In this document: one piece after another, positions 15,087 through 23,997 of the stretch | Position numbering within the stretch: position 1 is the first letter of the stretch | Layout: each line of letters opens with the position of its first letter | Origin: Pelagibacteraceae bacterium AG-447-N18 | GTDB taxonomy: Bacteria > Pseudomonadota > Alphaproteobacteria > Pelagibacterales > Pelagibacteraceae | NCBI GenBank assembly: GCA_003212275.1 | Contig: QCQE01000011.1 | Coordinates: 1-38,655, forward strand | DNA: 38,655 nt | Reading direction: 5' to 3' | Notes under the pieces: model-generated | Seen by the model: the letters and a program-made list of their open reading frames with translations, nothing else | Database searches by the model: none | What the model was told of the DNA's origin: nothing | Position numbers and translations under genes: made by a program

Positions 15087-17492
15087 ATGAGTGATCAGGA
15101 AGAAGATAAAAAAATTTTAAATGATGATCCAAATCAATCTGGATCCGAAAATCAATCTGAAATTGAAGATAAAAATCAACCTGAAGGTGTACAAAATCTA
15201 GATAGTGAAAAAATTCAGAGTGAAAATGAAAATTTTAATCAAAATATTGACGAAACTAAGGTTTCTGATGCGTCAGTTGAAAAAAAAGATGAGAATGAGG
15301 GATCTACTCACCAAGTTATTCACAAAAAGGATGGAAGACTTCATATTTATGTTAGACAAGACAAATACAAAGGTGAACTTAAATCAAAAAATTGGGTTGG
15401 AAGACTTTATATTGATGGAAAACAAAAAATTTCCTCTTCAGGAACAACAAATCTAGATGAGGCAATACCGATTTTAGAAAAATGGTTTGATGATGTTCAA
15501 GCAGAAAGTGAAAAACTAAAAAAAATTGCTGAGGCGGGAGAACAAACCCCAGCTCCAGTGCAAAATCAACCAGAAACTAATATAAACGTAGATGAAAAAA
15601 TAATTCCTGTTGAAACCCCAAATGTTAAAAATGAAACTCCAGAAATTAAAACTGATGAGCAAAAAATTGTTGCTTCAAAAGATGATAGTGTAGTTGAAAA
15701 CAATATTAATATTAACAATGAAGTCGCGGCAAAAGTTGAGGAGACAACAGAAGAAAAATCAAAAAGCAAAGTTTCAAATATTTTTGGTAAATTAAAAAAT
15801 TTAAAATTTAAAAAACCTTCATTAAAAGGAATTAAACTACCCAAGTCACCAGAAAAGAAACGAAACAATCCTTTTAATAAAGCATTAGAATTTTTTAAAT
15901 CAAAAATTGGTAAATCTTCTGTTCAAGGAGAAGAAGTTATTGGTGTTGAGTTGACTAATAAAGAGATAAGACTTGCGCAAATAAATACAAACAAGTCAAA
16001 TCAATGGGTGTTAGATAAATTTTATTCTCATCCAATAGACATTCCTGATGAAAGTAGTGTTCTTGAAAACGCTGAAAAAGTTACAACAGAACTTAGTTTA
16101 GCATTACAAAAGTCTAAAATAGATGTAAATAATGTTGCGATCTCAATACCAGTTACTAGTGCAATCATAAGAGTGGTTACTTCTCCACTGATGAAAGAAG
16201 AAGAATTACAAAAAGCAATTGAAACGAACTCATTGTGGGAGAATTTAGTTCAACTAACAGATAACTTAGATGATTATTCAATTTTCCATCAAGTGATTAA
16301 TCGAAATGAAAAAGATAATACAATGGATATTCTTTTTGTTGCATCTAAATTGGCAGATATAAATAGCTACGTATCAATCGTTAAAAATAGTGGTTTAAAC
16401 CCTGTAATTATTGATGTTAAATGTTTTGCTTTAAAGTCTGCTGTCGACCAAATTAATCAAATCTCCAATAAAACTGAAGATGCAAATTTAACAGCGGTGT
16501 TAGAATTTGGTTTAGATGAAAATTATTTAATGATTTTATATGATAATAACCCAATAATTACTGATATTTTTTTAAGAGGGCAGGATAGAAAAATTTTACA
16601 AGAATCTGAGGATGTAGAGGAAAAAGAAGCATTAGTTAGAAGGTACGTCACACAAGTTAAACAAGCAGTTCAAGATTTTGAAACAAAATATGAAAAAAGA
16701 ATTAGAAATATTAAAGTTGTTTCAGATCTTAAAAATGTTGAAGAATATTTATCATTTTTTAGAAAAGTATTAATGAATGTTGGCTTTAATTTATTTGACC
16801 CAATTGAAGGTTTAAAAGTACCACAACAATTTGAACAGCAAATTAATTTAGAAAATAGATCTTACTTAGCTACACCTGTTGGATTAGCGTTTAGAAAACT
16901 TGATGTATTTGGATATTATAAATTTGTAACTGCAGCAAAAAACATAAACTTACTTCCTAATAGAAAAAGTATGTTTCAGCAAAAGAAAATGAAAGCAATT
17001 TCAAGTTTTGCATTTAAAGGATTAGCGGGAGGTATTGCTGCATTATATTTGGTTTTATTTTCTTTATCTTTTTGGAATATTCATTCTTACAATAAAAAAT
17101 TAAAAAATTATCCGAAAGTTATAAAAGCTCATAAAGAAAAATCTGCAGAATTAAAAAAAGTTTCAAAGGAATTAAAATTAATTGAAACTACTTTAAAATT
17201 AAGCTCAACATTAAAATCCAATAAAGAATTAACTTATAGAATACTAGCTCAAATAGCATCGAGTGTTCCGTCTAGATTAAAATTTGATCAAGTTGATTAC
17301 AATGGAGGGCGAATGATTACCATACAGGGTGTTGCTGCAAGTGATCAAGATATTTTAAAGTTTATTGAAAATTTAGGAAAGCAAAAATTAGTCGAGCAAG
17401 CATCTTTGTCTTCTATGAGGCTTCCACGGTCAACACAAAATGGAACTACGATGAAAGGGTTTAGAGTTTTTGTAAAAATTAAAAAGATATAA
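15087..17492 (+). CDS. PilM-PilN fusion with long acidic N-terminal extension
   Basis: This 801-residue protein joins parts usually encoded by two genes. Residues 1-75 are acidic, Glu/Asn/Gln-rich and probably disordered. Residues about 80-138 form a compact segment (HKKDGRLHIYVR to EAIPILEKWFDD) resembling the arm-type beta-sheet domain of tyrosine integrases. Residues 140-280 are low-complexity with a basic end. Residues 283-630 are an actin-like PilM domain (EVIGVELTNKEIRLAQI; VAISIPVTSAIIRVV). A membrane segment at about 640-662 and a coiled, periplasmic PilN-type domain to 801 follow. PilM and PilN normally form the cytoplasmic ring and inner-membrane link to PilO/PilP. The ATG at 15087 follows the motif array; no earlier start exists because of stops upstream. 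MshI/GspL-type naming is an alternative. Confidence 0.85.
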   Translation: MSDQEEDKKILNDDPNQSGSENQSEIEDKNQPEGVQNLDSEKIQSENENFNQNIDETKVSDASVEKKDENEGSTHQVIHKKDGRLHIYVRQDKYKGELKSKNWVGRLYIDGKQKISSSGTTNLDEAIPILEKWFDDVQAESEKLKKIAEAGEQTPAPVQNQPETNINVDEKIIPVETPNVKNETPEIKTDEQKIVASKDDSVVENNININNEVAAKVEETTEEKSKSKVSNIFGKLKNLKFKKPSLKGIKLPKSPEKKRNNPFNKALEFFKSKIGKSSVQGEEVIGVELTNKEIRLAQINTNKSNQWVLDKFYSHPIDIPDESSVLENAEKVTTELSLALQKSKIDVNNVAISIPVTSAIIRVVTSPLMKEEELQKAIETNSLWENLVQLTDNLDDYSIFHQVINRNEKDNTMDILFVASKLADINSYVSIVKNSGLNPVIIDVKCFALKSAVDQINQISNKTEDANLTAVLEFGLDENYLMILYDNNPIITDIFLRGQDRKILQESEDVEEKEALVRRYVTQVKQAVQDFETKYEKRIRNIKVVSDLKNVEEYLSFFRKVLMNVGFNLFDPIEGLKVPQQFEQQINLENRSYLATPVGLAFRKLDVFGYYKFVTAAKNINLLPNRKSMFQQKKMKAISSFAFKGLAGGIAALYLVLFSLSFWNIHSYNKKLKNYPKVIKAHKEKSAELKKVSKELKLIETTLKLSSTLKSNKELTYRILAQIASSVPSRLKFDQVDYNGGRMITIQGVAASDQDILKFIENLGKQKLVEQASLSSMRLPRSTQNGTTMKGFRVFVKIKKI

Positions 17493-17494
17493 TT

Positions 17495-18193
17495 ATGAAT
17501 TTTAAGATTGATTTAAAAAATATTGATTTAAAAAATATAACGATGGAAGATATTCAGGCAAAACTTAAAAATGTTGATAAAAAAACTTGGATTAAAATTG
17601 GCGTATCTGTAGGAGCTGTAGTTTTCTTTTTAGTTATTTTTTATGGAGTTTTAAATCCGATAGTAAATAAGAAAAAAGGTCAACTTAATGACATGATCAA
17701 GAAAAAAGAAGAAACAGCAAAATTTATTAGTGATATAAAATCAAAAAATAATAAAATAGAGAAAAAGAGACCTCAATATGAGCAATACTCAACTTTATTT
17801 CACACTAAAGCTGAAGTAGAGGGCTTGTATCAGACCTTAAGTGAATTTGCAGCAATGAATAATTTAATCATTTCTAAGATTGAAAAGAAAAAAATAACAG
17901 AGGTCACCAAGGCTGATGCAATGGCTTCGTTAGGTGAAAAGAAGAGTAAAAAAACGCAAAAAAAGGAGAAAAGAGATGTTGCAAATATAGCTTATTATAA
18001 AATCCCAGTAGATTTTGAAATAACAGGTAATTTTTTGGGATATATCAAGTTTAAAAGGCAATTATCATTATCACAGAAGACGTTAAATTTTGACAATGAG
18101 TCCATCAAAGTGGTACAAGGAAGAGATTCAACTGGAGCGATAATAGTGAATGGAACATTAACGATAGTAGGTTTGGCAGATGAATTTTTTTAA
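17495..18193 (+). CDS. pilO: PilO-like alignment protein
   Basis: This 232-residue protein has a cytoplasmic N-terminus, one membrane helix (about 32-54), a coiled coil (about 56-90) and a periplasmic ferredoxin-like domain, the standard PilO layout. Its place between the PilM-N fusion and PilP supports the name. In known systems PilO pairs with PilN and binds PilP, linking the inner-membrane platform to the secretin. A perfect 15-bp tandem duplication (17507-17521 and 17522-17536) repeats the residues IDLKN near the N-terminus. It starts 2 bp after the fusion gene and is overlapped by 14 bp by the next gene. Confidence 0.85.
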   Translation: MNFKIDLKNIDLKNITMEDIQAKLKNVDKKTWIKIGVSVGAVVFFLVIFYGVLNPIVNKKKGQLNDMIKKKEETAKFISDIKSKNNKIEKKRPQYEQYSTLFHTKAEVEGLYQTLSEFAAMNNLIISKIEKKKITEVTKADAMASLGEKKSKKTQKKEKRDVANIAYYKIPVDFEITGNFLGYIKFKRQLSLSQKTLNFDNESIKVVQGRDSTGAIIVNGTLTIVGLADEFF

Positions 18194-18692
18194 AAGTGCC
18201 ATTTACACTTTATTATTGTCAATATTTTTAGCATTTAATGCAAATGCCGATAACCACGACAAAGAACAAAATATTGTTGAACGGGCAAAAGAAGTAAACC
18301 AAAAAATAAAAGAACAACAAGCAAACCAAAAATCTAATATTAGTTCAGAGATTAGTAAAGAAGAGCCACTTCCATTGAATGATCCTTTTGTGGGTGATGG
18401 TACCCTTGGGGGCTCTAGTTCTGGGGTAAAATTAATTGCTGAAACTGAGGAAAAAAAGAAAAAATTGAGTGTGTTCAATTACAAATTAGTAGGAGTAATT
18501 GAAGGTGAGGGTGTAGGTTTTGCATCTTTAGTAGATGAAAATGGTGATGTAATAAATGTTGCTTATAATGATGAGCTATCTCCAGGAGTAAGATTGATAG
18601 GTATTAGTAAAAAAGAAGTTATTTTCGAAAACGGTGAGGATTCCTTAGTTGTAATTAATTTCAAAAATCAAATTATAGAGAGAAACAACTAA
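18180..18692 (+). CDS. pilP: PilP-like secretin-binding protein (no lipobox)
   Basis: This 170-residue protein has a signal peptide (MNFFKSAIYTLLLSIFLAFNANA-D, cleavage after residue 23), a disordered Lys/Gln-rich middle (about 30-60), and a C-terminal beta domain of PilP/GspC type (VGVIEGEGVGFASLVDENG and following). PilP proteins couple PilN/O to the N0 region of the PilQ secretin. Classical PilP is a lipoprotein; this one has no cysteine at the signal peptide and would be soluble in the periplasm. It overlaps pilO by 14 bp and pilQ by 1 bp (TAATG). Confidence 0.8.
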   Translation: MNFFKSAIYTLLLSIFLAFNANADNHDKEQNIVERAKEVNQKIKEQQANQKSNISSEISKEEPLPLNDPFVGDGTLGGSSSGVKLIAETEEKKKKLSVFNYKLVGVIEGEGVGFASLVDENGDVINVAYNDELSPGVRLIGISKKEVIFENGEDSLVVINFKNQIIERNN

Positions 18693-20245
18693 TGAAAAAA
18701 TCTTATTTAAAAATATTTGCAAGCTTTATTATTGTAGGATTATTAGCTGCAGGTTGCACCGCTACAGGTAAAAAAAAATCTAGCAAAGTTTTTAAACACA
18801 ACACTCCTCTTATTAAAACAGATGTAAAAGAAATGGGTAAAGCAGAAATTGATAAAATGGCAGAGATGGGCCCAATCCCAGTAGAAGGAGATGTTGTTAA
18901 ACTTAAAAAAAGAAAAAAACTATCTTCAGTAAAAGAAAAAAATTATCTTTTGATCCCAGAGGAATATGTAAGTCTAAAACAAAACGTAACATTTAATTTC
19001 CAAAATATGGACTATGGTGAAACCATGAGATTGATGGGAGAAATTGGCGGTGTAAATATTCTTGTGGGTGAGGATGTAGCTGGATCAGTTACAGCTTCAT
19101 TGACAAATGTACCTTGGGATAAAGCTTTTAATGCTTTATTGGATATGAAAAATTATGCAGCAGACATTGATGTTGCAAGCAACATTATAAGAGTAGCCAC
19201 TCCAGCAACACTAACTTCTCAAGAAAGTTATAAATCTGCAAGAGCTCAGGCTGTTAAAAAGAAAGTTGAATTAGAGGATTCAGTTGAACCAATTATTTCT
19301 GAAATATTTAGACTATATTATATCTCACCAGCAGAAGCTAAAGCTACAATAACTGAGCTATTTACCTCAAGCGCTGGTGCAGGTTCATTTATGCCCATAC
19401 AAGTTACAGAGGAAAAAACTACTCGTTCTATAATTGTTAGAGGTAAAGAAAAAGATTTAGATGTAGTCGATAAAGTTTTAAGAGAAATCGATGTAAGAAC
19501 TAAACAAGTTTTAATGGAAGTGTATATAGTCGAAGCCGAGTCTTCTTTTGAGCAAGAGCTAGGTAAAAAATTAGGAGGTGCTTTTACCAGACAAGATATC
19601 AGAGCAGGAGGTACTCTTGGTGGAACTTCTGTCGGTGCGCCATCCGGAACAGACTCTGCTATATCCGATGATACTGCAAACCTTGGTGATGGAAAGGATA
19701 CATTAATGAGTTTACCAGCTGCCGGTGCTACCTCAGGTATAGGAATATTGAAAAAAACAGGCTCAGCAGTTTTAAAAGTAGAATTGGAGGCAATGGAGAA
19801 AAAAGGTATATCAAAAATAATCTCTAATCCAAAAATATTTTCTTTAGATAATCAAACTGCTACAATCAAACAAGGTGAACAGATCCCAGTAGCGGGAGGC
19901 GATGGAGCTGATACATTTACTGATGCAGCTTTAGTTATGACAGTAACTCCTAGTATTATAGGAGATGGAAATGTGCTTTTAGATGTAAAAGTAAACAATG
20001 ACTCTCCAAACAGACAGAATGCTGGTAGCGTTGGAATAAATACTATGGAAATAGCTACAAAATTACTAGTTGCTGACGGCGATATAGTTGTTATTGGTGG
20101 AATAAAGAAAAATACAGTTTCAGATAAAGCAGGTCAAGTTCCAGGCGCAGCAAATCTTCCTATTGTTGGAAAAATGTTTAAAGGAACTAGTAAATCTGAT
20201 AAGTTAACTGATTTATTGGTGTTTATCGCTCCAAGAATTTTATAA
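18692..20245 (+). CDS. pilQ: Type IV pilus secretin, lipoprotein (PilQ/MshL-like)
   Basis: This 517-residue outer-membrane secretin has a lipoprotein signal with lipobox LAAGC (Cys22). An STN/secretin N-terminal domain lies at about 100-165 (FNFQNMDYGETMRLMGEIGG), an N1-like domain at about 195-275, and a secretin gate/barrel domain at about 275-517 (ISNPKIFSLDNQTATIKQGEQIPV; AANLPIVGKMF; LLVFIAPRIL). There is no AMIN domain, so it is shorter than typical PilQ and closer to MshL/BfpB-type lipid-anchored secretins, which can sort themselves to the outer membrane. No separate pilotin (PilF/PilW-type) gene is present in the window. It would form the outer-membrane pore for the pilus. Confidence 0.92.
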   Translation: MKKSYLKIFASFIIVGLLAAGCTATGKKKSSKVFKHNTPLIKTDVKEMGKAEIDKMAEMGPIPVEGDVVKLKKRKKLSSVKEKNYLLIPEEYVSLKQNVTFNFQNMDYGETMRLMGEIGGVNILVGEDVAGSVTASLTNVPWDKAFNALLDMKNYAADIDVASNIIRVATPATLTSQESYKSARAQAVKKKVELEDSVEPIISEIFRLYYISPAEAKATITELFTSSAGAGSFMPIQVTEEKTTRSIIVRGKEKDLDVVDKVLREIDVRTKQVLMEVYIVEAESSFEQELGKKLGGAFTRQDIRAGGTLGGTSVGAPSGTDSAISDDTANLGDGKDTLMSLPAAGATSGIGILKKTGSAVLKVELEAMEKKGISKIISNPKIFSLDNQTATIKQGEQIPVAGGDGADTFTDAALVMTVTPSIIGDGNVLLDVKVNNDSPNRQNAGSVGINTMEIATKLLVADGDIVVIGGIKKNTVSDKAGQVPGAANLPIVGKMFKGTSKSDKLTDLLVFIAPRIL

Positions 20246-20246
20246 T

Positions 20247-21998
20247 ATGTTAAAAATTAGCAGAGAAAGTGAAATTAATTTAATCAATGTTTTAATTGAT
20301 AATGACGTAATCTCTGGAAAAGATTTAATAAATATTAAGAAGACTAGCACGGAAGGTAACAAATCACAAATAGAAGCAGTATTTGATCTTAAATTAACTG
20401 ATGAAAAAAGAATTCTTGATATTTTAGTTAAAGAACAAAATTTAGAAATTGTTGATCTTAACAAACAAGAAGTTTCTGAAGAAATCAAGACTGTTCTTCC
20501 ATCCAATTATATAAAAGTAAATTTTGTTGCACCTTTTAAAATCGACGGCAAAACTTTACACATAGCTATTCCCGATAGCTCTAAACTAAATTTAATGAGA
20601 AATTTAAAAGCAATTACAAAAAAAAATATAGAATTACATGCAGCACCCTTAACTGAAATTTCACAGTTCATTGAAAAAATTTCTAGTGAAAGTGGAGAAG
20701 TAACCGCTGCAACTATTAGAGAAGAGAATAAGGAAAAACAAAAAACTTTTGATTCTGATTTAGGTGAAGCAGGAGAGGTATTAGAAAATACACCAGAAGA
20801 GGATATTGAAGCAATAGAAAATGAGTCTGAAGTTATAAAATTCAGTACTGCTGTAGTTGCAGATGCAATTAAAAGCGGTGTCAGTGATATTCACATTGAA
20901 CCTTATAGGTTTTCATCAAGAGTTAGATACAGACTAGATGGAATGCTTACCGAACAAGAGCAGTATCGAAAATTTCTTCATGATAATTATGGTGCGGTAG
21001 TAACACGTTTTAAAATCATGGGTAAACTTGATATTGCCGAAAGAAGATTGCCTCAAGATGGCGCGATAAATTTTAAAATCGAAGGCAAAGTAGTTGACCT
21101 TAGACTTTCAATTTTACCGACTGCAAATAATGAGAGAATTGTAATGCGGGTTCTTAATAAGGATGCGGGAGATATAACTTTAGAGCAACTTAACTTTGAA
21201 GAGCAAGATTTAAAAAGTTTAAGAAAAGCAATTCATAGTACTCAAGGTTTAATTCTTGTAACTGGCCCTACGGGTTCTGGTAAATCAACCACTTTATATA
21301 GTATATTAAAAGAAGTAAGTAAGCCTCATTTAAATATTTTAACTGCCGAAGACCCAGTTGAATATGAACTAGATGGTGTGGGGCAAGTTCAAATTAAAGA
21401 TGATATAGGTTTATCTTTTGCTGCCGCTCTTAGATCTTTTTTGAGACAAGATCCTGAAATTATTCTTGTTGGAGAGATGAGGGATAAAGAAACTGTTGAT
21501 ATTGGATTAAAAGCTGCACTAACAGGTCACTTAGTATTTAGTACGCTTCACACAAATGATGCACCAAGTACAATTACCAGATTACAGAATATGGGAACAC
21601 CTGATTATTTAATCAGTGCCGCTTGTCAACTAGTTGTCGCTCAAAGACTGGCGAGAAGAAATTGTAAAGATTGTAAAGTTCCTGATGATGACGTTAATCC
21701 AAAAGTTTTGCAAGATTTAGGTTTTACTGCTGAAGTTGCATCAAGGGTTAAAGCAATTAAAGGTAAAGGGTGTCCAAAGTGTAAAGATACAGGATATAAG
21801 GGCAGACAAGGTATTTATGAAATACTATCGGTTTCAAAACCTCTTAAAGAAGCAATTCTAAGAAAGGCCACTACTCCTGAATTAAGAGAAATTGCGGTGA
21901 AAGAAGGTTTTCAAACAATGCAAGATATGGGTAGAAGATTAATTGCATCAGGTGACCTGAATTTTAGAGAATATGAGAGAGTTTTATCTGAAGGATAA
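20247..21998 (+). CDS. pilB: Type IV pilus extension ATPase PilB (GspE/MshE-like)
   Basis: This 583-residue protein would drive pilin polymerisation. The N-terminal MshEN/T2SSE_N region (about 1-160) ends in an acidic linker. The central domain starts at SGVSDIHIEPY (about 212). Walker A GPTGSGKSTT is near 340, the Asp box TAEDPVEYELDGVGQVQ near 370, Walker B EIILVGEMRD near 405 and the His box near 430. The Cys4 zinc site specific to extension/secretion ATPases is present (CKDC near 472 and CPKC near 508), followed by GYKGRQGIYEIL. It begins 1 bp after the pilQ stop. MshEN domains can bind cyclic-di-GMP, but I did not verify the binding residues here. Confidence 0.94.
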   Translation: MLKISRESEINLINVLIDNDVISGKDLINIKKTSTEGNKSQIEAVFDLKLTDEKRILDILVKEQNLEIVDLNKQEVSEEIKTVLPSNYIKVNFVAPFKIDGKTLHIAIPDSSKLNLMRNLKAITKKNIELHAAPLTEISQFIEKISSESGEVTAATIREENKEKQKTFDSDLGEAGEVLENTPEEDIEAIENESEVIKFSTAVVADAIKSGVSDIHIEPYRFSSRVRYRLDGMLTEQEQYRKFLHDNYGAVVTRFKIMGKLDIAERRLPQDGAINFKIEGKVVDLRLSILPTANNERIVMRVLNKDAGDITLEQLNFEEQDLKSLRKAIHSTQGLILVTGPTGSGKSTTLYSILKEVSKPHLNILTAEDPVEYELDGVGQVQIKDDIGLSFAAALRSFLRQDPEIILVGEMRDKETVDIGLKAALTGHLVFSTLHTNDAPSTITRLQNMGTPDYLISAACQLVVAQRLARRNCKDCKVPDDDVNPKVLQDLGFTAEVASRVKAIKGKGCPKCKDTGYKGRQGIYEILSVSKPLKEAILRKATTPELREIAVKEGFQTMQDMGRRLIASGDLNFREYERVLSEG

Positions 21999-22012
21999 AT
22001 AATTGATAATTT

Positions 22013-23254
22013 ATGGAAGCATTTGCATATAAAGGAATATCTGAAGGAAAATATGTAGATGGAGAAATTGAAGCGTTAAATTTAGATGAGGCATCTCACA
22101 AGCTTAAAGAACAAAAAATTATCATAACGAATATAGTTCGTTCATCAAAAAAGAAAAAAACTGAGGAAAAAGAGAAGAAAAAAGGCAAAGGATTTAGTCT
22201 TTTCGGGAAAAAGAAGGCAAAAGTTGAGGATGTTTTAATTTTTTCAAAACAATTTGCAACCATGGTTAAAGCAGGTTTGCCTATTTTACAGGTTTTGGGG
22301 ATGTTGAGAGATCAAATTGAAAGTCCCGCTATGAAAGATATAATCGAAGATATTAGGAAAAGCTTAGAGGGTGGAGTAACTTTATCAAAGTGTTTTGAAA
22401 AATATCCTGAACTTTTCGACAATGTTTACGTTAACTTAATTAAAGCAGGTGAGGCCAGTGGTAAATTAGATGTATTTTTACTTAAAATCGTAGAGGCTCT
22501 TGAAAAAAGGGAAAATATAAAGAAGAAGATTAAATCAGCCTTAATGTATCCAAGTATTATGTTTACAGTTGCAATAACTGTAAGCGCATTCATGTTGGTT
22601 AAAGTTGTTCCAGTTTTTGCTAAAATGTATGATGGCATGGGAATAGAGTTACCAGCTGCAACAGCAACAATAATGTCCATGAGTGACTTTTTAAGAGGCA
22701 CAGGAGGAAAAGTTTTACTTTTTGGTTCAATCGGCTTCTTTGTTGGTTTTAAGTATTTAACCTCTAAAAATGAAAAAATAAAATATGCATGGCACAAACA
22801 AGTTTTAAAATTACCTATTTTTGGAGAAATGATTTTAAAATCTATGCTCGCTAGAATTTCACTGATTATGGGAAACTTAAGTGCTGCTGGAGTTAATTTA
22901 CTTGAGAGTCTAGAAATTTCTAAATCAGTTAGCACCAATGTGGTAGTTTTAGAGTCTTTAGAAAATGTAAAAAAAGGAGTTTTTTCTGGAGATACTTTAA
23001 CAAAACTATTTTTAAAGGACCCTTTATTTCCACCGACTTTTTCTCAGCTAATTTCAGTTGGGGAACAAACTGGACAATTGGATGAAATGTTTGGTTCTGT
23101 TGCAAAATATTATGAGGCAGAGTTTGACACAACTGTTGATAATCTTTCATCATTAATTGAACCAATTATGATTGTATTTATGGGTGTCATGATTGGAGGA
23201 TTAATGATCGCGATGTACTCTCCAATTTTCAATGTTGGAGCTTTAATCGGTTAA
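22013..23254 (+). CDS. pilC: Inner-membrane platform protein PilC (GspF-like)
   Basis: This 413-residue polytopic protein has two copies of the T2SSF fold. Motifs include FSKQFATMVKAGLPILQVL (about 76-94), ALMYPSIMF before the first membrane helix (about 175-205), a second hydrophobic segment near 240, and the C-terminal SLIEPIMIVFMGVMIGGLMIAMYSPIF. It is the platform on which PilB acts to assemble pilin. The N-terminal cytoplasmic region has a lysine-rich linker (about 44-68). It lies 14 bp after pilB and ends the assembly operon; the convergent kinase gene stops only 5 bp away, leaving no room for a terminator between them. Confidence 0.94.
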   Translation: MEAFAYKGISEGKYVDGEIEALNLDEASHKLKEQKIIITNIVRSSKKKKTEEKEKKKGKGFSLFGKKKAKVEDVLIFSKQFATMVKAGLPILQVLGMLRDQIESPAMKDIIEDIRKSLEGGVTLSKCFEKYPELFDNVYVNLIKAGEASGKLDVFLLKIVEALEKRENIKKKIKSALMYPSIMFTVAITVSAFMLVKVVPVFAKMYDGMGIELPAATATIMSMSDFLRGTGGKVLLFGSIGFFVGFKYLTSKNEKIKYAWHKQVLKLPIFGEMILKSMLARISLIMGNLSAAGVNLLESLEISKSVSTNVVVLESLENVKKGVFSGDTLTKLFLKDPLFPPTFSQLISVGEQTGQLDEMFGSVAKYYEAEFDTTVDNLSSLIEPIMIVFMGVMIGGLMIAMYSPIFNVGALIG

Positions 23255-23259
23255 GAAAT

Positions 23260-23691
23260 TTATAATTGTTTAGTCAAAACTAAATGATTAATCCATGGTT
23301 TTTTACCATCCTTAAATTCAACTGCATCCATTATTTGTTGAATAAAGAAAGTTCCTAAACCACCTGGTTTAACATTATCAATTTCTCTATGTTTAACTTT
23401 TCCAGGATCCACTGGTGTACCCATATCATAAAAACCAATTTGTAATTTGTTATCCTTACAACTTATTTGTACAACCATTTTATCTTCTGTATTAGGTGAG
23501 TCCTTGTAAGCATGTTTAACTATATTTTGTGCTGCTTCAGCAATTGCTAAAACTAATTCATCTTTTAGGTTTTGATCGATGTGAAGTTTTTCAAAAACTT
23601 CTCTGCAAAAACTTCTTACATCTTTTAAACTTGATGACCGCACTAAAAAATCTTTTTTTTCAGTATGATTTGTGTGAGCTAATTCACTCAT
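23260..23691 (-). CDS. RsbW/SpoIIAB-like serine kinase (anti-sigma-factor type)
   Basis: This 143-residue GHKL ATPase has an N-box EAAQNIVKHAY (Glu52, Asn56), a G1 box FYDMGTP (Asp89) and a G2 box PGGLGTFFI (110-116), close to RsbW/SpoIIAB/BtrW. There is no dimerisation or sensor domain. By family knowledge it phosphorylates a STAS protein on serine and sequesters a target (sigma factor or other protein) when the STAS protein is phosphorylated. It is the third gene of a minus-strand operon with two STAS genes, 6 bp after the second. No sigma factor gene is visible nearby, so the target may be non-transcriptional or encoded elsewhere. Confidence 0.92.
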   Translation of the reverse strand: MSELAHTNHTEKKDFLVRSSSLKDVRSFCREVFEKLHIDQNLKDELVLAIAEAAQNIVKHAYKDSPNTEDKMVVQISCKDNKLQIGFYDMGTPVDPGKVKHREIDNVKPGGLGTFFIQQIMDAVEFKDGKKPWINHLVLTKQL

Positions 23692-23697
23692 TAGTGA

Positions 23698-23997
23698 TTA
23701 TTCCAAATTTAATATTTGTTCTAATTTTGCCATCATAATGACTTTAAGAACAGATTTACTTACTTCTTTAATAATTACTTTTGTATTTTTTTCTAAAGCT
23801 TTTTGGTGACTTTCAATTAAAACTGATATTCCTGAAGAGTCCATGTATTGTACTTTACTTAAATTAAGATGAACTTCTTTTCCTGCATCAATGTGTGGAA
23901 AAATTACTTCTTTTGCTTTTTCAGTAACATCCATATCAATTTCACCATCAAGATGAACTGTTGCGATATTTCCCTCTTCACTTACTGTGTAACTCAT
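23698..23997 (-). CDS. STAS-domain anti-sigma-factor antagonist (RsbV-like), copy 2
   Basis: This 99-residue single STAS domain has the phosphorylation motif YMDSSGISVLIES; by alignment with SpoIIAA the acceptor is the second serine (Ser55). LDGEIDMDV is the usual N-terminal STAS strand pair. It is a close paralogue of the adjacent copy, with the HLNLSKV and MDSSGISVLIES blocks identical. It starts inside the stop of copy 1 (4-bp overlap) and ends 6 bp before the kinase gene. Its C-terminal helix differs most from copy 1, which is where partner choice could differ. Confidence 0.93.
   Translation of the reverse strand: MSYTVSEEGNIATVHLDGEIDMDVTEKAKEVIFPHIDAGKEVHLNLSKVQYMDSSGISVLIESHQKALEKNTKVIIKEVSKSVLKVIMMAKLEQILNLE

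Noticed and set aside
22426..22938. 170-residue minus-strand ORF inside pilC
   Set aside because: PilC on the plus strand is clear over its whole length; the antisense frame is a shadow of its hydrophobic codons.
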